Positions 10,978 to 20,429 are shown, counted from the stretch's first letter. The stretch is DNA of 64,000 nt from Paramicrobacterium humi (GCF_900105715.1 NZ_FNRY01000001.1:62001-126000), one strand, 5' to 3'. Program-made: numbers and translations. The notes: generated by a model not told the origin, from the letters alone.

Positions 10978-11781
10978 TTGACTGTCGTCACCGCAATGCC
11001 GTCGGTTCCTGTTCCCACGGCTGAAGCATCGGAACGCAACGTGCTGGACCGGTCGAACGCGCAAGTGGTCTCGCACCTGGACGTCGCGGAGGCGATCGCC
11101 CGCCGTTTCACGGGCGGCTACCGCGACATCGACGATCTCCGGCAGGTTGCGTTCCTCGGGCTGGTGAAGGCGGCGCGCCGCTTCGACCCTGACCGGGGCG
11201 ATGACTTCGTGTCCTTCGCCGTGCCGACCATCACGGGTGAACTCAAGCGCCATTTGCGGGACAAGGGCTGGATGGTCCGCCCGCCGCGGCGAGTGCAGGA
11301 GCTTCGCCTGCGCATCGCGAAATCGAGCGACCGGCTCGCGCAGCAGCTGCGCCGGGACCCGCTACCCGAAGATTTCGCCGCGTCTCTCGACGTGAGTCGC
11401 TCCCAAGTGCGCGAAGCGCTCGACGCGGGAAACAGCATGCGTCCCGTTTCTCTCGACTCTCCGACGCACGACGACGGCGACCCGATCGGCGCGTTTCTCG
11501 CCGACACCGGCCGGCTGTTCGACCGGGCCGACGTGCGCGCGATGCTCGCTCCTGCTCTCAAGCGGCTCGCCCCGCGGGAGCGGCACATCGTGTACTTGCG
11601 CTTCTACCGTGAGATGACGCAGCAGGAGATCTCAGAGGTCGTCGGCGTCACCCAGATGCAGGTCTCGCGCCTTCTCACGCGCACTCTCCAGGAGCTCCGA
11701 GCCGCGCTGTCCGAGGCGAGCCCCGTGGTGTCACTCCGGCCGGTCGTCGACGACCGCGACGGCGAGCGCCGCAGCGCGTGA
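10978..11781 (+). CDS. SigB/SigF-type RNA polymerase sigma factor
   Basis: Group 3 sigma-70 factor of about 267 residues. Region 2 reads DLRQVAFLGLVKAARRFDP, then FAVPTITGELKRHLRDKGW, typical of the SigB/SigF/SigI stress and sporulation branch. Region 4 (APRERHIVYLRFY, TQQEISEVVGVTQMQVSRLL) carries the -35-binding helix-turn-helix. The start is uncertain: TTG 10978 has GGGGTGG upstream, ATG 10996 has none, GTG 10909 is also in frame. No anti-sigma or anti-anti-sigma gene adjoins it, which is unusual for this group. Confidence 0.88.
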   Translation: MTVVTAMPSVPVPTAEASERNVLDRSNAQVVSHLDVAEAIARRFTGGYRDIDDLRQVAFLGLVKAARRFDPDRGDDFVSFAVPTITGELKRHLRDKGWMVRPPRRVQELRLRIAKSSDRLAQQLRRDPLPEDFAASLDVSRSQVREALDAGNSMRPVSLDSPTHDDGDPIGAFLADTGRLFDRADVRAMLAPALKRLAPRERHIVYLRFYREMTQQEISEVVGVTQMQVSRLLTRTLQELRAALSEASPVVSLRPVVDDRDGERRSA

Positions 11782-11798
11782 CGCACGTGCGGCGTGTT

Positions 11799-12752
11799 CT
11801 ACCGACGCTGTCGCGGGAGATCCGCGACAGCCGCGAGGACGTCGGCGACCGTGACGGCGAGAAGCGCGGGGTCAGGCTCGGCCGAGAACGTCTCACCGCG
11901 CCGAGCGGAAGCGTCGGTCAGCACGATGTGCGGGCCGGGAGGCGGACCCCACTCCTCGGGCGGCGCGGGGCCGAAGAGCACGACCGAGGGGATGCCGTAG
12001 GCGGACGCGAGGTGCGCCGCCCCCGTGTCGGCGGAGACTACGAGCTCGGCGTCGGCGATCTCTGCGGCGAACTCGTCGAGGCGCATCCGTCCCGCGAGCA
12101 CGCTCTCGTCGGAGAACCCGGCGCGCCGCGCGACCTCGAGAGCGCGCGGTCGCTCGGCCTCACTGCCGGTGAAGACGACCTGCCGACCATCGCTCGCGAG
12201 AGCCTCCGCGACCCGGGCGAACCGGGAGACCGGCCATCTGCGGGAACCGTAGAACGCGCCGACGTGCACGACAGCGGCGCCGCTCACGGGCGCGGCCACG
12301 ACGGGTCGCTCGATCGCGACGTCGTCGGGGTCGCCCGGCATCCCGAACGCCTCGACGAGGCGAACCCAGCGTCGCCTCTCGAGGATGCCGTCGAGCCAGA
12401 CGGGGCCGTCACCGTCGTGCGAGACGACGCTGCGCGCGCGCAGCGCGGTTATGACGCCTCGACTCTCCGGTCCGTTCCCGTGCATGTTGATGGCGGTGTC
12501 GATGCGTCCCGGCGCGATCGGCAGGAGCTCGTCGAGACCCGGTGTCGGATGCAGCGCGTCGACTCCTCCGACAAGCTCCACGATCGGTCGCAGCCACTCC
12601 GGCATCGCGAGAATGAGCCGGTGCTCCGGCCGCGCACGCCGCACGGCGTGGATCGCGGGAACGGCGACGAGCAGGTCACCGAGCTTCAGGGCGCGGAGAA
12701 CGAGCAGTTCGGGAGCGTCAGGCGCGGCGTCGGTCACGTCCCTCACTTTCAC
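11799..12752 (-). CDS. Glycosyltransferase family 9 (heptosyltransferase-like)
   Basis: GT9 protein of 317 residues; GT9 enzymes transfer heptose from ADP-heptose in Gram-negative LPS cores. The N-terminal LLVLRALKLGDLLVAVPAIHAVRRA is the GT9 acceptor-side signature, and VVSADTGAAHLASAYGIPSVVLFGP is the donor-binding block. The GTG at 12752 has no good Shine-Dalgarno, so the exact start is unsure (GTG 12746 or 12737 are alternatives). It is divergent from the heptose operon starting at 12858 and convergent with the sigma factor. The acceptor is unknown. Confidence 0.82.
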   Translation of the reverse strand: MKVRDVTDAAPDAPELLVLRALKLGDLLVAVPAIHAVRRARPEHRLILAMPEWLRPIVELVGGVDALHPTPGLDELLPIAPGRIDTAINMHGNGPESRGVITALRARSVVSHDGDGPVWLDGILERRRWVRLVEAFGMPGDPDDVAIERPVVAAPVSGAAVVHVGAFYGSRRWPVSRFARVAEALASDGRQVVFTGSEAERPRALEVARRAGFSDESVLAGRMRLDEFAAEIADAELVVSADTGAAHLASAYGIPSVVLFGPAPPEEWGPPPGPHIVLTDASARRGETFSAEPDPALLAVTVADVLAAVADLPRQRR

Positions 12753-12814
12753 AGAAGCGACGCCGTTGTGCCAAGTACGCCGCGCAGAAGCCTGAGAAGA
12801 AGCAGAGCATGCGA

Positions 12815-12827
12815 CAAACCGGGTTTG
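12815..12827. promoter_or_regulatory. Palindrome in the GT9/gmhB divergent promoter
   Basis: CAAACC-G-GGTTTG is a perfect 6+6 inverted repeat located 31 nt upstream of the gmhB-like start and within the shared promoter region. It has operator-like symmetry; no adjacent regulator gene suggests what would bind it. Confidence 0.3.
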
Positions 12828-12857
12828 CCTGTCGGCCGCCTCGGGAAAGAAGCAGGA

Positions 12858-13394
12858 ATGACGTCACTCACCGCACCGGCCGCCGTGCTGTTCGACCGCG
12901 ACGACACGCTCATCGTGAACGTGCCGTACAACGGCGACCCCGAGGCCGTCGTGCCGATGCCGACGGTGCGCACGGCGCTCGACAGGCTGCGGGCCGCGGG
13001 CGTGCGCCTCGGCGTCGTCACGAACCAGTCCGGCATCGCCCGCGGCATCATCACGAAAGAGCAGGTGGATGCCGTCAACCGCCGCGTCGAGGAGCTGCTT
13101 GGTCCCTTCGATGCGTGGCAGGTCTGCCCGCATGGTCCCGACGACGCGTGTCGCTGCCGCAAGCCGCTCCCCGGTCTCATCACGGATGCCGCGCGGGATC
13201 TCGGCCTCGACCCTGACCGTGTGGCCGTGATCGGCGACATCGGCAGCGACATGGAGGCCGCCGCGGCGGCGGGCGCCCGCGGCATCCTCGTGCCCACTCC
13301 CGTCACGCTTCCGGCCGAGGTCGCGTCCGCCCGCGAGGTGGCGGCGACTATCGACGAGGCGGTCACCGCGCTGCTGCCGAGGAGAGACCGCTGA
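12858..13394 (+). CDS. HAD phosphatase, GmhB-like (heptose 1,7-bisphosphate phosphatase)
   Basis: HAD-superfamily phosphatase of 178 residues. The nucleophile/acid pair is FDRDDTL (Asp13, Asp15), the Thr/Asn motif VTNQSGIARG, a zinc-binding Cys/His loop C-P-H...C-R-C-R-K, and the Mg2+ motif GDIGSDMEAA. This set, including the zinc loop, is diagnostic of the HisB-N/GmhB group that removes the C7 phosphate from D-glycero-D-manno-heptose 1,7-bisphosphate. Position at the head of an operon with gmhA and hldE-like genes supports heptose rather than histidinol phosphate. Stop overlaps the next start (TGATG). Confidence 0.85.
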   Translation: MTSLTAPAAVLFDRDDTLIVNVPYNGDPEAVVPMPTVRTALDRLRAAGVRLGVVTNQSGIARGIITKEQVDAVNRRVEELLGPFDAWQVCPHGPDDACRCRKPLPGLITDAARDLGLDPDRVAVIGDIGSDMEAAAAAGARGILVPTPVTLPAEVASAREVAATIDEAVTALLPRRDR

Positions 13395-14419
13395 TGCGTG
13401 TGCTCGTGGCGCGGCTCGACAGCGTCGGCGATGTTCTCCTCTCCGGTCCGGCCGTGCGCGCCGTCGCCGCAGGGGCCGACGAGGTGTGGATGCTGTGCGG
13501 CCCTCAGGGCGCGCCGGCCGCCGCGCTGCTGCCCGGCGTCGACCGCGTGCTCACGTGGGCCGCCCCGTGGATCGTGTCCCCGGCGCCCGCGTTCACTCCG
13601 GAGAGCGCGCGCGAGCTTCTCACCGTCCTCGACGACTGCCGACCGGATGCGGCCGTGATCCTGACCTCCTTCCACCAGTCGCCCCTTCCGCTCGCCGCGC
13701 TGCTCCGCCTCGCCGGGGTGCCGCGCATCACGGGCGCCTCCGTCGACTACGCGGGCTCGCTCCTCGACGTGCGGCTCAAGCCCGGCGAGGACTTCCCCGA
13801 GGACCAGCCCGAGGCGATCCGCGCGCTGCGCATCGCCGCGGCCGCCGGATTCGCCGCTCCCGCCGACGATCGGCTCGCCCTGACCGGCATCCCCGAGCGC
13901 TCCTCGGCGGCGCCGGAGGGCCGCTACGTCGTCGTCCACCCCGGCGCGTCCGTGCCCGCGCGCGAGTGGCCCGCCGCGCACCACGAGCGGCTCGTGGCCG
14001 AGCTCGCGAGGCGCGGAAACACTGTCGTCGTCACGGGGACGCCGGCCGAGACCGCGCTGACCGCGCGCGTCGCGGGCCGCCACGGAATCGACATCGGCGG
14101 GCGCACCGATCTGCGGGAGCTCGCGGCCGTGCTCGCGGGCGCCGACGCCGTGATCGTCGGCAACACGGGGCCCGCGCACCTCGCCGCCGCGGTCGGCGTG
14201 CCCGTCGTGAGCCTGTTCTCGCCCGTCGTCCCCGCCGCGCGGTGGGCGCCGTGGCGCGTGCCGTGCGTCGTGCTCGGCGATCAGGATGCCGCGTGCCGCG
14301 GCAGCCGCGCCCGCGACTGTCCGATCGCCGGGCACCCGTGTCTCGCGAGCGTGCAGCCGAGCGAGGTCGCCGACGCGTGCGAGAGCCTCATCGCCGAGTC
14401 GGAAGGAGCGCTGCTGTGA
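13394..14419 (+). CDS. Glycosyltransferase family 9 (heptosyltransferase-like)
   Basis: GT9 protein of 341 residues, second of three in the cluster. It begins MRVLVARLDSVGDVLLSGPAVRAVA, the family N-terminus, and carries the C-terminal donor block VIVGNTGPAHLAAAVGVPVVSLFSP. The late CRGSRARDCPIAGHPC segment has several Cys, as seen in ADP-heptose:LPS heptosyltransferases. Coupled to the genes on both sides by stop/start overlaps, it likely uses the activated heptose made by this operon. The acceptor, a surface glycan or protein, cannot be read. Confidence 0.87.
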   Translation: MRVLVARLDSVGDVLLSGPAVRAVAAGADEVWMLCGPQGAPAAALLPGVDRVLTWAAPWIVSPAPAFTPESARELLTVLDDCRPDAAVILTSFHQSPLPLAALLRLAGVPRITGASVDYAGSLLDVRLKPGEDFPEDQPEAIRALRIAAAAGFAAPADDRLALTGIPERSSAAPEGRYVVVHPGASVPAREWPAAHHERLVAELARRGNTVVVTGTPAETALTARVAGRHGIDIGGRTDLRELAAVLAGADAVIVGNTGPAHLAAAVGVPVVSLFSPVVPAARWAPWRVPCVVLGDQDAACRGSRARDCPIAGHPCLASVQPSEVADACESLIAESEGALL

Positions 14420-15423
14420 ACATCCTCTTCTGGCATGCCCATGGTGGTTGGGCCGACGCGTTCGTGCGCGGCGAGCACCGCTACCTGCTGCCGACGACAC
14501 CGGACCACGGGCCGTTCGGGCTCGGCCGGGCGGGTCGCGATTGGCCCGACACCGCGATCGAAGTCTCACCCGACGAGCTCGCGGACGCCGACGTCGACGT
14601 CGTCGTGCTGCAGCGACTCGAGGAGCTCGAGTTCGCCGAGCAGTGGCTCGGCCGTCGCCTCGGTCGCGACGTCGCCGCCGTCTTCGTCGAGCACAACACG
14701 CCGAAGGGCGACGTGCCGCATTCGGTGCACCCGCTCGCCGATCGCTCCGACATCACGATCGTGCACGTCACTCACTTCAACGCGCTCATGTGGGACACGG
14801 GCCGCGCGCCGTCCCTCGTGATCGAGCACGGCGTGCCCGATCCGGGACCGCTGTACACGGGTGAGCTCGAGCGCTTCGGCGCCGTCATCAACGAGCCCGT
14901 GCGCCGGGCGCGCGTGAGCGGCACCGATCTGCTCCCTGACTTCGCCCGGGTCTCGCCCGTCGACGTGTTCGGCATGGGCGGCGACGATCTGACCGAGCTG
15001 CTTCCCGCGCACGCGGATCGCATCACGTGGGCCGGCGATCTGCCGACGAAGACGCTGCACGCCGAGCTCGCGAGGCGCCGCGCCTACCTGCACACGACCC
15101 GGTGGACCTCGCTCGGCCTCTCCCTCCTTGAGGCCATGCACCTCGGCATGCCGGTCATCACGCTCGGCACGACGGAGGCGTTCCGCGCGGTCCCGCCCGA
15201 GGCGGGCGCCGTCTCCGCCGACGTCGTCGAGCTCGCGCGAGCGGCGCGGCTGCTGGTCGACGATCCCGACGAGGCCAGGCGACGCGGCGCGGTCGCGCGC
15301 GCGTTCGCGCTCGAGCACTACGGGCTGCCCGCGTTCCTCGACCGCTGGAGCGACGTCCTCGACGACGTCGTCGGGAGCGTGCGGCGCCGATCGACATCAC
15401 CGATAGAGAGGACCGTCCCATGA
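14416..15423 (+). CDS. Glycosyltransferase (GT4/GT-B fold)
   Basis: A 335-residue protein starting at GTG 14416 behind GGAAGGAG; the GTGA overlaps the preceding stop. The C-terminal half holds the retaining GT-B signature [32 protein letters not shown], where an E-x7-E-like segment contacts the donor sugar nucleotide. The N-terminal half starts [16 protein letters not shown] and has a [11 protein letters not shown] loop. I recognise the fold and class but not a specific substrate. It is an integral part of the heptose operon. Confidence 0.78.
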   Translation: MNILFWHAHGGWADAFVRGEHRYLLPTTPDHGPFGLGRAGRDWPDTAIEVSPDELADADVDVVVLQRLEELEFAEQWLGRRLGRDVAAVFVEHNTPKGDVPHSVHPLADRSDITIVHVTHFNALMWDTGRAPSLVIEHGVPDPGPLYTGELERFGAVINEPVRRARVSGTDLLPDFARVSPVDVFGMGGDDLTELLPAHADRITWAGDLPTKTLHAELARRRAYLHTTRWTSLGLSLLEAMHLGMPVITLGTTEAFRAVPPEAGAVSADVVELARAARLLVDDPDEARRRGAVARAFALEHYGLPAFLDRWSDVLDDVVGSVRRRSTSPIERTVP

Positions 15424-16646
15424 GAGTTGCGATGATCTCGGAACACGCGAGCCCGCTCGCCGTGCTCGGCGGCGTCGACGCGGGAGGACAGAACGTGCAT
15501 GTCGCCGCGCTCTCCCTCGCGCTCGGCAGGCAGGGCCACGAGGTGACCGTCTACACGCGACGCGATGATCCGGCCCTCCCCGACCGCGTGCCCATGGGGC
15601 CCGGCGTCGAGGTCGTGCACGTGAACGCGGGGCCCATCGAGCCGATCCCCAAGGACGAGCTCCTGCCCTATATGGGCGAGCTCGCCGACGGCGTCGTCGC
15701 CGACGGGCGCGCGACGCATCCCGACGTGCTGCACAGCCACTTCTGGATGTCGGGCGTCGCCGCCCTCGACGCCGCCCGGAGGCTCGACGTGCCGATGCTG
15801 CACACGTTCCACGCCCTCGGCGTCGTCAAGCGCCGCCATCAGGGCGCCGACGACACGAGCCCGCGTGAGCGGCAGTGGCTCGAGCCGCGCGTCGGCCGTG
15901 AGGCGGACGGCGTCATCGCGACGTGCTCCGACGAGGCGTTCGAGCTCAAGGCGCTCGGGGTGCCGCCCGGGCACATCTCCGTCGCGCCGTGCGGGGTCGA
16001 CCTCGACACGTTCACGCCCGACGGTCCCGTCGCCGAGCGCGGTCGCGCACACCGGATCATCACGGTGGGGCGCCTCATCAAGCGCAAGGGCTTCGACACC
16101 GTCATCGAGGCTCTCGCGCGCATGCACGCCGACGCCGAGCTCGTCATCGTCGGCGGTCCGGGCGATGCGGAGACGACGATGACGGATGCCGAGGCGCATC
16201 GCCTGCACGAGCTCGCCGTCGCACGCGGCGTCGCCGACCGCGTCGTCTTCGCGGGCCAATTGAGCCGCGAGGACATGCCGGCCATGCTGCGCTCCGCCGA
16301 CGCCGTCGTGTGCGCCCCCTGGTACGAGCCGTTCGGCATCACGCCGCTCGAGGCGATGGCGTGCGGTGTTCCCGTCGTCGCCGCGGCGGTCGGCGGCCTG
16401 ACGGACACGGTTCTCGACGGGGTGACGGGCCGGCTCGTGCCCCCGAAGGACGCCGCGGCTCTCGCGGACGCGCTCACGGACCTCGTCACCGACCCGGCGA
16501 CGGTCCGCGCCTTCGGCGTGGCCGGGCGCGAGCGCGTGGAGTCGCGCTATTCCTGGAACCGCATCGCCGCCGACACGGCCGAGACCTATCGCCTGGTCGC
16601 GGGTGCCCGCAGCGGCCACGCCCACGTCACGGGGGTGCGGTCATGA
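15420..16646 (+). CDS. Glycosyltransferase family 4
   Basis: Retaining GT-B glycosyltransferase, 408 residues. The N-terminal [19 protein letters not shown] resembles actinobacterial MshA/sucrose-phosphate-synthase-like GT4 enzymes. The donor-binding half has [17 protein letters not shown] and the E-x7-E segment [20 protein letters not shown]. Overlapping ATGA with neighbours on both sides shows strict coupling. It probably adds a sugar to the same glycan as the GT9 enzymes; donor and acceptor are unknown. MshA itself is unlikely given the operon. Confidence 0.83.
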   Translation: MRVAMISEHASPLAVLGGVDAGGQNVHVAALSLALGRQGHEVTVYTRRDDPALPDRVPMGPGVEVVHVNAGPIEPIPKDELLPYMGELADGVVADGRATHPDVLHSHFWMSGVAALDAARRLDVPMLHTFHALGVVKRRHQGADDTSPRERQWLEPRVGREADGVIATCSDEAFELKALGVPPGHISVAPCGVDLDTFTPDGPVAERGRAHRIITVGRLIKRKGFDTVIEALARMHADAELVIVGGPGDAETTMTDAEAHRLHELAVARGVADRVVFAGQLSREDMPAMLRSADAVVCAPWYEPFGITPLEAMACGVPVVAAAVGGLTDTVLDGVTGRLVPPKDAAALADALTDLVTDPATVRAFGVAGRERVESRYSWNRIAADTAETYRLVAGARSGHAHVTGVRS

Positions 16647-17248
16647 CGGTGGAGCAGACAGTGCCGCGCAGCCCCGTCGATCGCCACCTCAGCGCGCTTC
16701 GACCCGTGCTCGAGGCGCTCGAGTCGGAGTCAGGGCGTCTCGAGCGCTGGGGCCGCACGCTCGCCGCGCGCCTCATGCGCGGAAACCGCATGCTCGCGGC
16801 GGGGAACGGCGGCTCCGCGGCGGAAGCGCAGCACTTCACGGCCGAGCTCGTGGGCCGGTTCGACGGCGAACGCCGGCCGTTCTCCGCGATCGCCCTGCAC
16901 GCCGACACGTCGGCGGTGACCGCGATCGGCAACGACTACGGCTACGACGAGGTGTTCGCACGCCAGGTCACCGGCCACGCGCGGCACGGAGACGTCGTCG
17001 TGCTGCTCTCCACGAGCGGCGCGAGCCGAAATCTGCTGCTCGCTGCGCAAGCGGCGACGGCCTCGGGCGCCACGACGTGGGCGCTCACGGGCGAGCGCCC
17101 GAACCCGCTCGCGGGCATCGTCGACGACTGCGTGTGCCTTCCCGGCCCCGCAGCGAACGTGCAGGAGGCGCAGCTCGTCGCCGTGCACGCCATCTGCCGC
17201 GCCTTCGATGCCGCGGTCGCCGAAGCGGGAGAACGGAGAGCACAATGA
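16643..17248 (+). CDS. gmhA: Sedoheptulose 7-phosphate isomerase (GmhA-like SIS protein)
   Basis: SIS-domain isomerase of 201 residues, converting sedoheptulose 7-phosphate to D-glycero-D-manno-heptose 7-phosphate. [22 protein letters not shown] matches the GmhA substrate loop with its catalytic Glu. [12 protein letters not shown] is the phosphate-binding SIS loop, and the C-terminal [16 protein letters not shown] contains the catalytic His. Located between GT4 and the hldE-like gene with ATGA overlaps at both ends, as expected for a heptose pathway. Confidence 0.9.
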   Translation: MTVEQTVPRSPVDRHLSALRPVLEALESESGRLERWGRTLAARLMRGNRMLAAGNGGSAAEAQHFTAELVGRFDGERRPFSAIALHADTSAVTAIGNDYGYDEVFARQVTGHARHGDVVVLLSTSGASRNLLLAAQAATASGATTWALTGERPNPLAGIVDDCVCLPGPAANVQEAQLVAVHAICRAFDAAVAEAGERRAQ

Positions 17249-18594
17249 GGATCGTCGTCGTCGGAGATGTTCTGCTCGACCGGGATGTCGCGGGAACGTC
17301 GGAGCGCTTGAGCCCCGACGCCCCGGTCCCCGTCGTCGACGTGTGCCATGCCACGCGCCGCGCGGGCGGCGCGGGACTCGTCGCCACCATGCTCGCCGCC
17401 GACACGGACGTGCGCCTCGTCACGGTTCTCTCCGACGACGACAACGCGGACGAGCTGCGGTCTGCTATCGAGGGGATCACCGTCATCGCCGGACCCTCCG
17501 GGGCACCCACGCCCGTCAAGACGCGCGTGAGCTCGTCGGGGCACGCCGTCGTGCGCCTCGACGAGGGCTGCGAGCCCGCTCCCGTCCCCGACGTGACCGA
17601 GGCCATGCTCGCCGAGATCGCGAACGCCGACGTCCTGCTCGTCGCCGACTACGGACGCGGGCTCACCGCGAACGAACGATTGCGCGACGCGCTGACCGAA
17701 CGCGGCCGCACGGTGCCCGTCGTCTGGGACCCGCACCCGAAGGGCGCCGCACCCGTCTGCTCGAGCGCCGTCGTGACGCCGAACCTGTCCGAGGCCGCCG
17801 CCTCGGCAGGGCTCCCTGTCACGCTCGACACCGCGTTCGAGGCGGGCCGGGTGCTGCGCGACCGCTGGGAGTGCGCTGCCGTCGCGGTCACCGTCGGCGA
17901 GCGCGGCGTCGTCGTCACGAGCGATGACGCGCTTCCCGTGCACGTTCCCGCTCCCGCCGTCGGCGAGGTGGATCCGTGCGGTGCAGGGGACCGCTTCGCG
18001 GCATCCGTCGCCCTTGGCCTCGCTCGAGGCGACGACCTCACCGCGGCCGTCGGCCGAGCCGTCACCGAGACCGGGCGGTTCTTGCGCGACGGTGGCGTCG
18101 CGTCCCTCGACACGGCGTCTGTGCCGCTGCGCAGCCGGGTCGAGGACGCGTTCCTCGTGGCACGCGACACGCGAGCGGCCGGCGGCACCGTCGTCGCGAC
18201 GGGCGGCTGCTTCGACCTGCTGCACGCGGGACACGCGCGCACGCTCGCGGCCGCGCGCGATCTCGGCGACTGCCTCGTCGTGTGCCTCAACTCCGACGAC
18301 TCCGTGCGGCGGCTCAAGGGACCTGAGCGTCCCATCATGACGCAAGCGGACCGCATCGACCTGCTCTTGTCGCTCGCGTGCGTCGACGCGGTGCTCGTCT
18401 TCGACGAGGACACTCCCGAGGCGGCGCTGCGCCGGCTGCAGCCCGACGTGTGGGTGAAGGGCGGCGACTACAGCGCAAGCTCTCTGCCCGAGGCCGCTGC
18501 CCTCGCCGAGTGGGGCGGCCGCGCCGTGACGGTTCCGTACCACCCGGGCCGCTCGACCACCCGACTGGCAAGCGCGATCGAGCGCGTCAGCTGA
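17245..18594 (+). CDS. HldE-like bifunctional heptose kinase / nucleotidyltransferase (copy 1)
   Basis: Two-domain protein of 449 residues, fused as in HldE (RfaE). The PfkB/ribokinase kinase spans about 1-300, with the DPCGAGDRF catalytic loop near residue 245 and VVTPNLSEA. The cytidylyltransferase-fold domain spans about 310-449, with GGCFDLLHAGHA near 320 and RRLKGPERPI. The kinase would phosphorylate heptose 7-phosphate at C1, and the second domain would charge heptose 1-phosphate with a nucleotide. The usual GGAANVA sugar-binding motif reads GGAGLVA here, so the kinase half may have altered specificity. The last gene coupled to gmhA; an SDR follows 25 nt later. Confidence 0.87.
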   Translation: MRIVVVGDVLLDRDVAGTSERLSPDAPVPVVDVCHATRRAGGAGLVATMLAADTDVRLVTVLSDDDNADELRSAIEGITVIAGPSGAPTPVKTRVSSSGHAVVRLDEGCEPAPVPDVTEAMLAEIANADVLLVADYGRGLTANERLRDALTERGRTVPVVWDPHPKGAAPVCSSAVVTPNLSEAAASAGLPVTLDTAFEAGRVLRDRWECAAVAVTVGERGVVVTSDDALPVHVPAPAVGEVDPCGAGDRFAASVALGLARGDDLTAAVGRAVTETGRFLRDGGVASLDTASVPLRSRVEDAFLVARDTRAAGGTVVATGGCFDLLHAGHARTLAAARDLGDCLVVCLNSDDSVRRLKGPERPIMTQADRIDLLLSLACVDAVLVFDEDTPEAALRRLQPDVWVKGGDYSASSLPEAAALAEWGGRAVTVPYHPGRSTTRLASAIERVS

Positions 18595-18619
18595 TTCGAC
18601 ACAGAAAGGACGACACACC

Positions 18620-19321
18620 ATGGCAGATCCGACCATCCTGACCGGACGCATTCTCATCACCGGCGGAGGCTCCGGCCTCGGCGCCGCAGTGGCCGACGCC
18701 GTCGACGCCGCGGGAGGAGCCCCGATCATCCTCGATCGCGACGTGAGCAACGTGGGCGGCCACACCGCCTACGAGGCCGACGTCTCCGACGGCCGCGCCG
18801 TCGAGGAGCGCGTGCGCGCGATCGTCGAGGAGCAGGGCGGCCTCGAGGCGGTGGTGACGGCAGCGGGAATCGACCGTTGCGGCCGGCTCGAAGACGTCGC
18901 GGCCGAGGAGTGGGAGCGCGTCATCGCCGTCAACCTCCTCGGCACCGTCGCTGTCGTACGGGCGGCGCTGCCCGCCCTCATGAGCTCGCGCGGCCGCGTC
19001 GTCACCGTCGCCTCCAGTCTCGCCCTCAAGGCGGTGTCGGACGCGACGGCGTACTGCGCGTCGAAGTTCGGCGTGCTCGGCTTCTCCCGCGCCCTCGCGG
19101 CCGAGACGCGCGGTCAGATCGGCGTGACGACGCTCGTGCCCTCGGGGATGCGCACGCACTTCTTCGACGATCGGGACGAGAAGTACAAGCCGTCCGACGA
19201 CGCGAACCTCAACGACCCGACGGCCGTCGCGAACGCCGTGCTGTTCGCGCTGGGGCAGCCAGAGGGCTGCGAGGTGCGCGAGCTCGTCATCTGCCACGAG
19301 GAGGAGGAGTCATGGCCGTGA
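18620..19321 (+). CDS. Short-chain dehydrogenase/reductase
   Basis: Classical SDR of 233 residues with TGGGSGLG cofactor loop, the catalytic Ser in VASSLALKAVS, and YCASK. A GAAAGGA site precedes the ATG. Size and motifs fit NAD(P)-dependent oxidoreductases of the FabG type, not the longer extended-SDR sugar epimerase HldD, so it does not supply the heptose epimerase. In this cluster it may modify the sugar or an acceptor. Its last 35 nt overlap the 3' end of the convergent GT9 gene. Confidence 0.83.
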   Translation: MADPTILTGRILITGGGSGLGAAVADAVDAAGGAPIILDRDVSNVGGHTAYEADVSDGRAVEERVRAIVEEQGGLEAVVTAAGIDRCGRLEDVAAEEWERVIAVNLLGTVAVVRAALPALMSSRGRVVTVASSLALKAVSDATAYCASKFGVLGFSRALAAETRGQIGVTTLVPSGMRTHFFDDRDEKYKPSDDANLNDPTAVANAVLFALGQPEGCEVRELVICHEEEESWP

Positions 19322-20429
19322 TCGCCGCGACGTCGTCCCACACGGCGTCCGCGCTCACGTCGTCGACGAATGAGACGTCGTGCTCGCAGCGCTCCGCGGT
19401 CCAGCCCGCTTGAGTCGCATCGCGGCCGCACACCGGGCAGTGCGTCGTCCACGACAGCTGCATGCGGTGGCGGCCGCGCTCGAGCGGGCTCGCGTTGACG
19501 ACATTCCCGAACCAGTAGACGGATGCCGTCGGCGTGCCGACCGCCTGGGCGAGGTGCCGCGGTCCGCTGTCGTTGCCGAGGAACGCATCGGCCGTGGCGA
19601 GCACGCCGACGAGCTCCGAGAGACCGAGGTCTCCCGCGCGCGACGTGATGCGTTCGGCATCCGCCCCCGCGAGCGCTGAGCCGCGACGCGTGATCTCGTT
19701 CACGGCGTCCACGTCGGCGACGCCGCCGATGACGAGCGCGCTGCCCCCTGCGCGGACGAAGCGCGCCGCCAGTTCGGCGAAGCGCTCCGCAGGCCAGCGC
19801 CGCCGCGGATCCGTCGCTCCGGGATGCACGGCCAGAACTGGCCCGTCGAGCGCCGCCGTGAGCGCCGTCCCCGCGCGCAGGTCCTCGTCCGTCGGCGTGA
19901 GCCGCGGTTCGAGAGCGACGGGCGCCGCTCCGGCGAGCGCGACGACTTCGAGGGCGCGCAGCACTTCGTGCTGGTAGTAGACATAGGGCAGCGTGCGTTC
20001 GAGGGCCGGCGCGTCGGGAGTGCCGGTTCCCACAGTGTGGGCGGCGCCGAGCCGCGCGAGGAACGGATTCGAGTTGCGGCCGCCGCCGTGCACTTGCACG
20101 GCGAGGTCGAAGCGGCCGGAGAGCCGCGCGAAGAACGCCTCCACTGCGGCCGGATCCGGGGTCCCGTCGCGCACGCCGGGCGCGACGGGAAGCTCCTCGA
20201 CGCTCGCCACCGCGGGGAACCGGCCGCCGAGCAGCTCGGCGTGCAGCGGCATCCCGAGCACGGTGATGTCCGCCTGCGGGTATGCCGCGTGCAGCGCCTC
20301 GAGAGCGGGTGCGGCGAACAGCAGGTCGCCGAGACCGCCGCCGCGCAGCACGGCGATGGACTCCACGGATTCGAAGCGGTCGCCGAGGTTCGCGAATGCG
20401 GTCGCCGAGCCGGGGGAAGGGAGTGTCAT
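19287..20429 (-). CDS. Glycosyltransferase family 9 (heptosyltransferase-like)
   Basis: Third GT9 protein, 380 residues. IAVLRGGGLGDLLFAAPALEALHAAYP is the family N-terminus; VLAVHPGATDPRRRWPAERFAEL and FLGNDSGPRHLAQAVGTPTASVYWFG are the donor-binding elements. A C-terminal HCPVCGRDATQ...C segment adds three Cys that could bind a metal. It is transcribed against the SDR gene with a tail-to-tail overlap and diverges from the ALDH-hldE operon. GAAAGG lies upstream of the ATG. Confidence 0.85.
   Translation of the reverse strand: MTLPSPGSATAFANLGDRFESVESIAVLRGGGLGDLLFAAPALEALHAAYPQADITVLGMPLHAELLGGRFPAVASVEELPVAPGVRDGTPDPAAVEAFFARLSGRFDLAVQVHGGGRNSNPFLARLGAAHTVGTGTPDAPALERTLPYVYYQHEVLRALEVVALAGAAPVALEPRLTPTDEDLRAGTALTAALDGPVLAVHPGATDPRRRWPAERFAELAARFVRAGGSALVIGGVADVDAVNEITRRGSALAGADAERITSRAGDLGLSELVGVLATADAFLGNDSGPRHLAQAVGTPTASVYWFGNVVNASPLERGRHRMQLSWTTHCPVCGRDATQAGWTAERCEHDVSFVDDVSADAVWDDVAAITAMTPPPRGR

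Noticed and set aside
15420-16646. GT4 gene as mycothiol glycosyltransferase MshA
   Set aside because: The resemblance is to GT4 in general; it is locked into the heptose operon, away from any mycothiol gene.
17245-18594. HldE copies as a recent tandem duplication
   Set aside because: They differ in motifs, length and flanking genes, so they are old paralogues.
18620-19321. SDR as the heptose epimerase HldD
   Set aside because: Too short, classical YxASK SDR with FabG-like signature rather than the extended-SDR epimerase layout.
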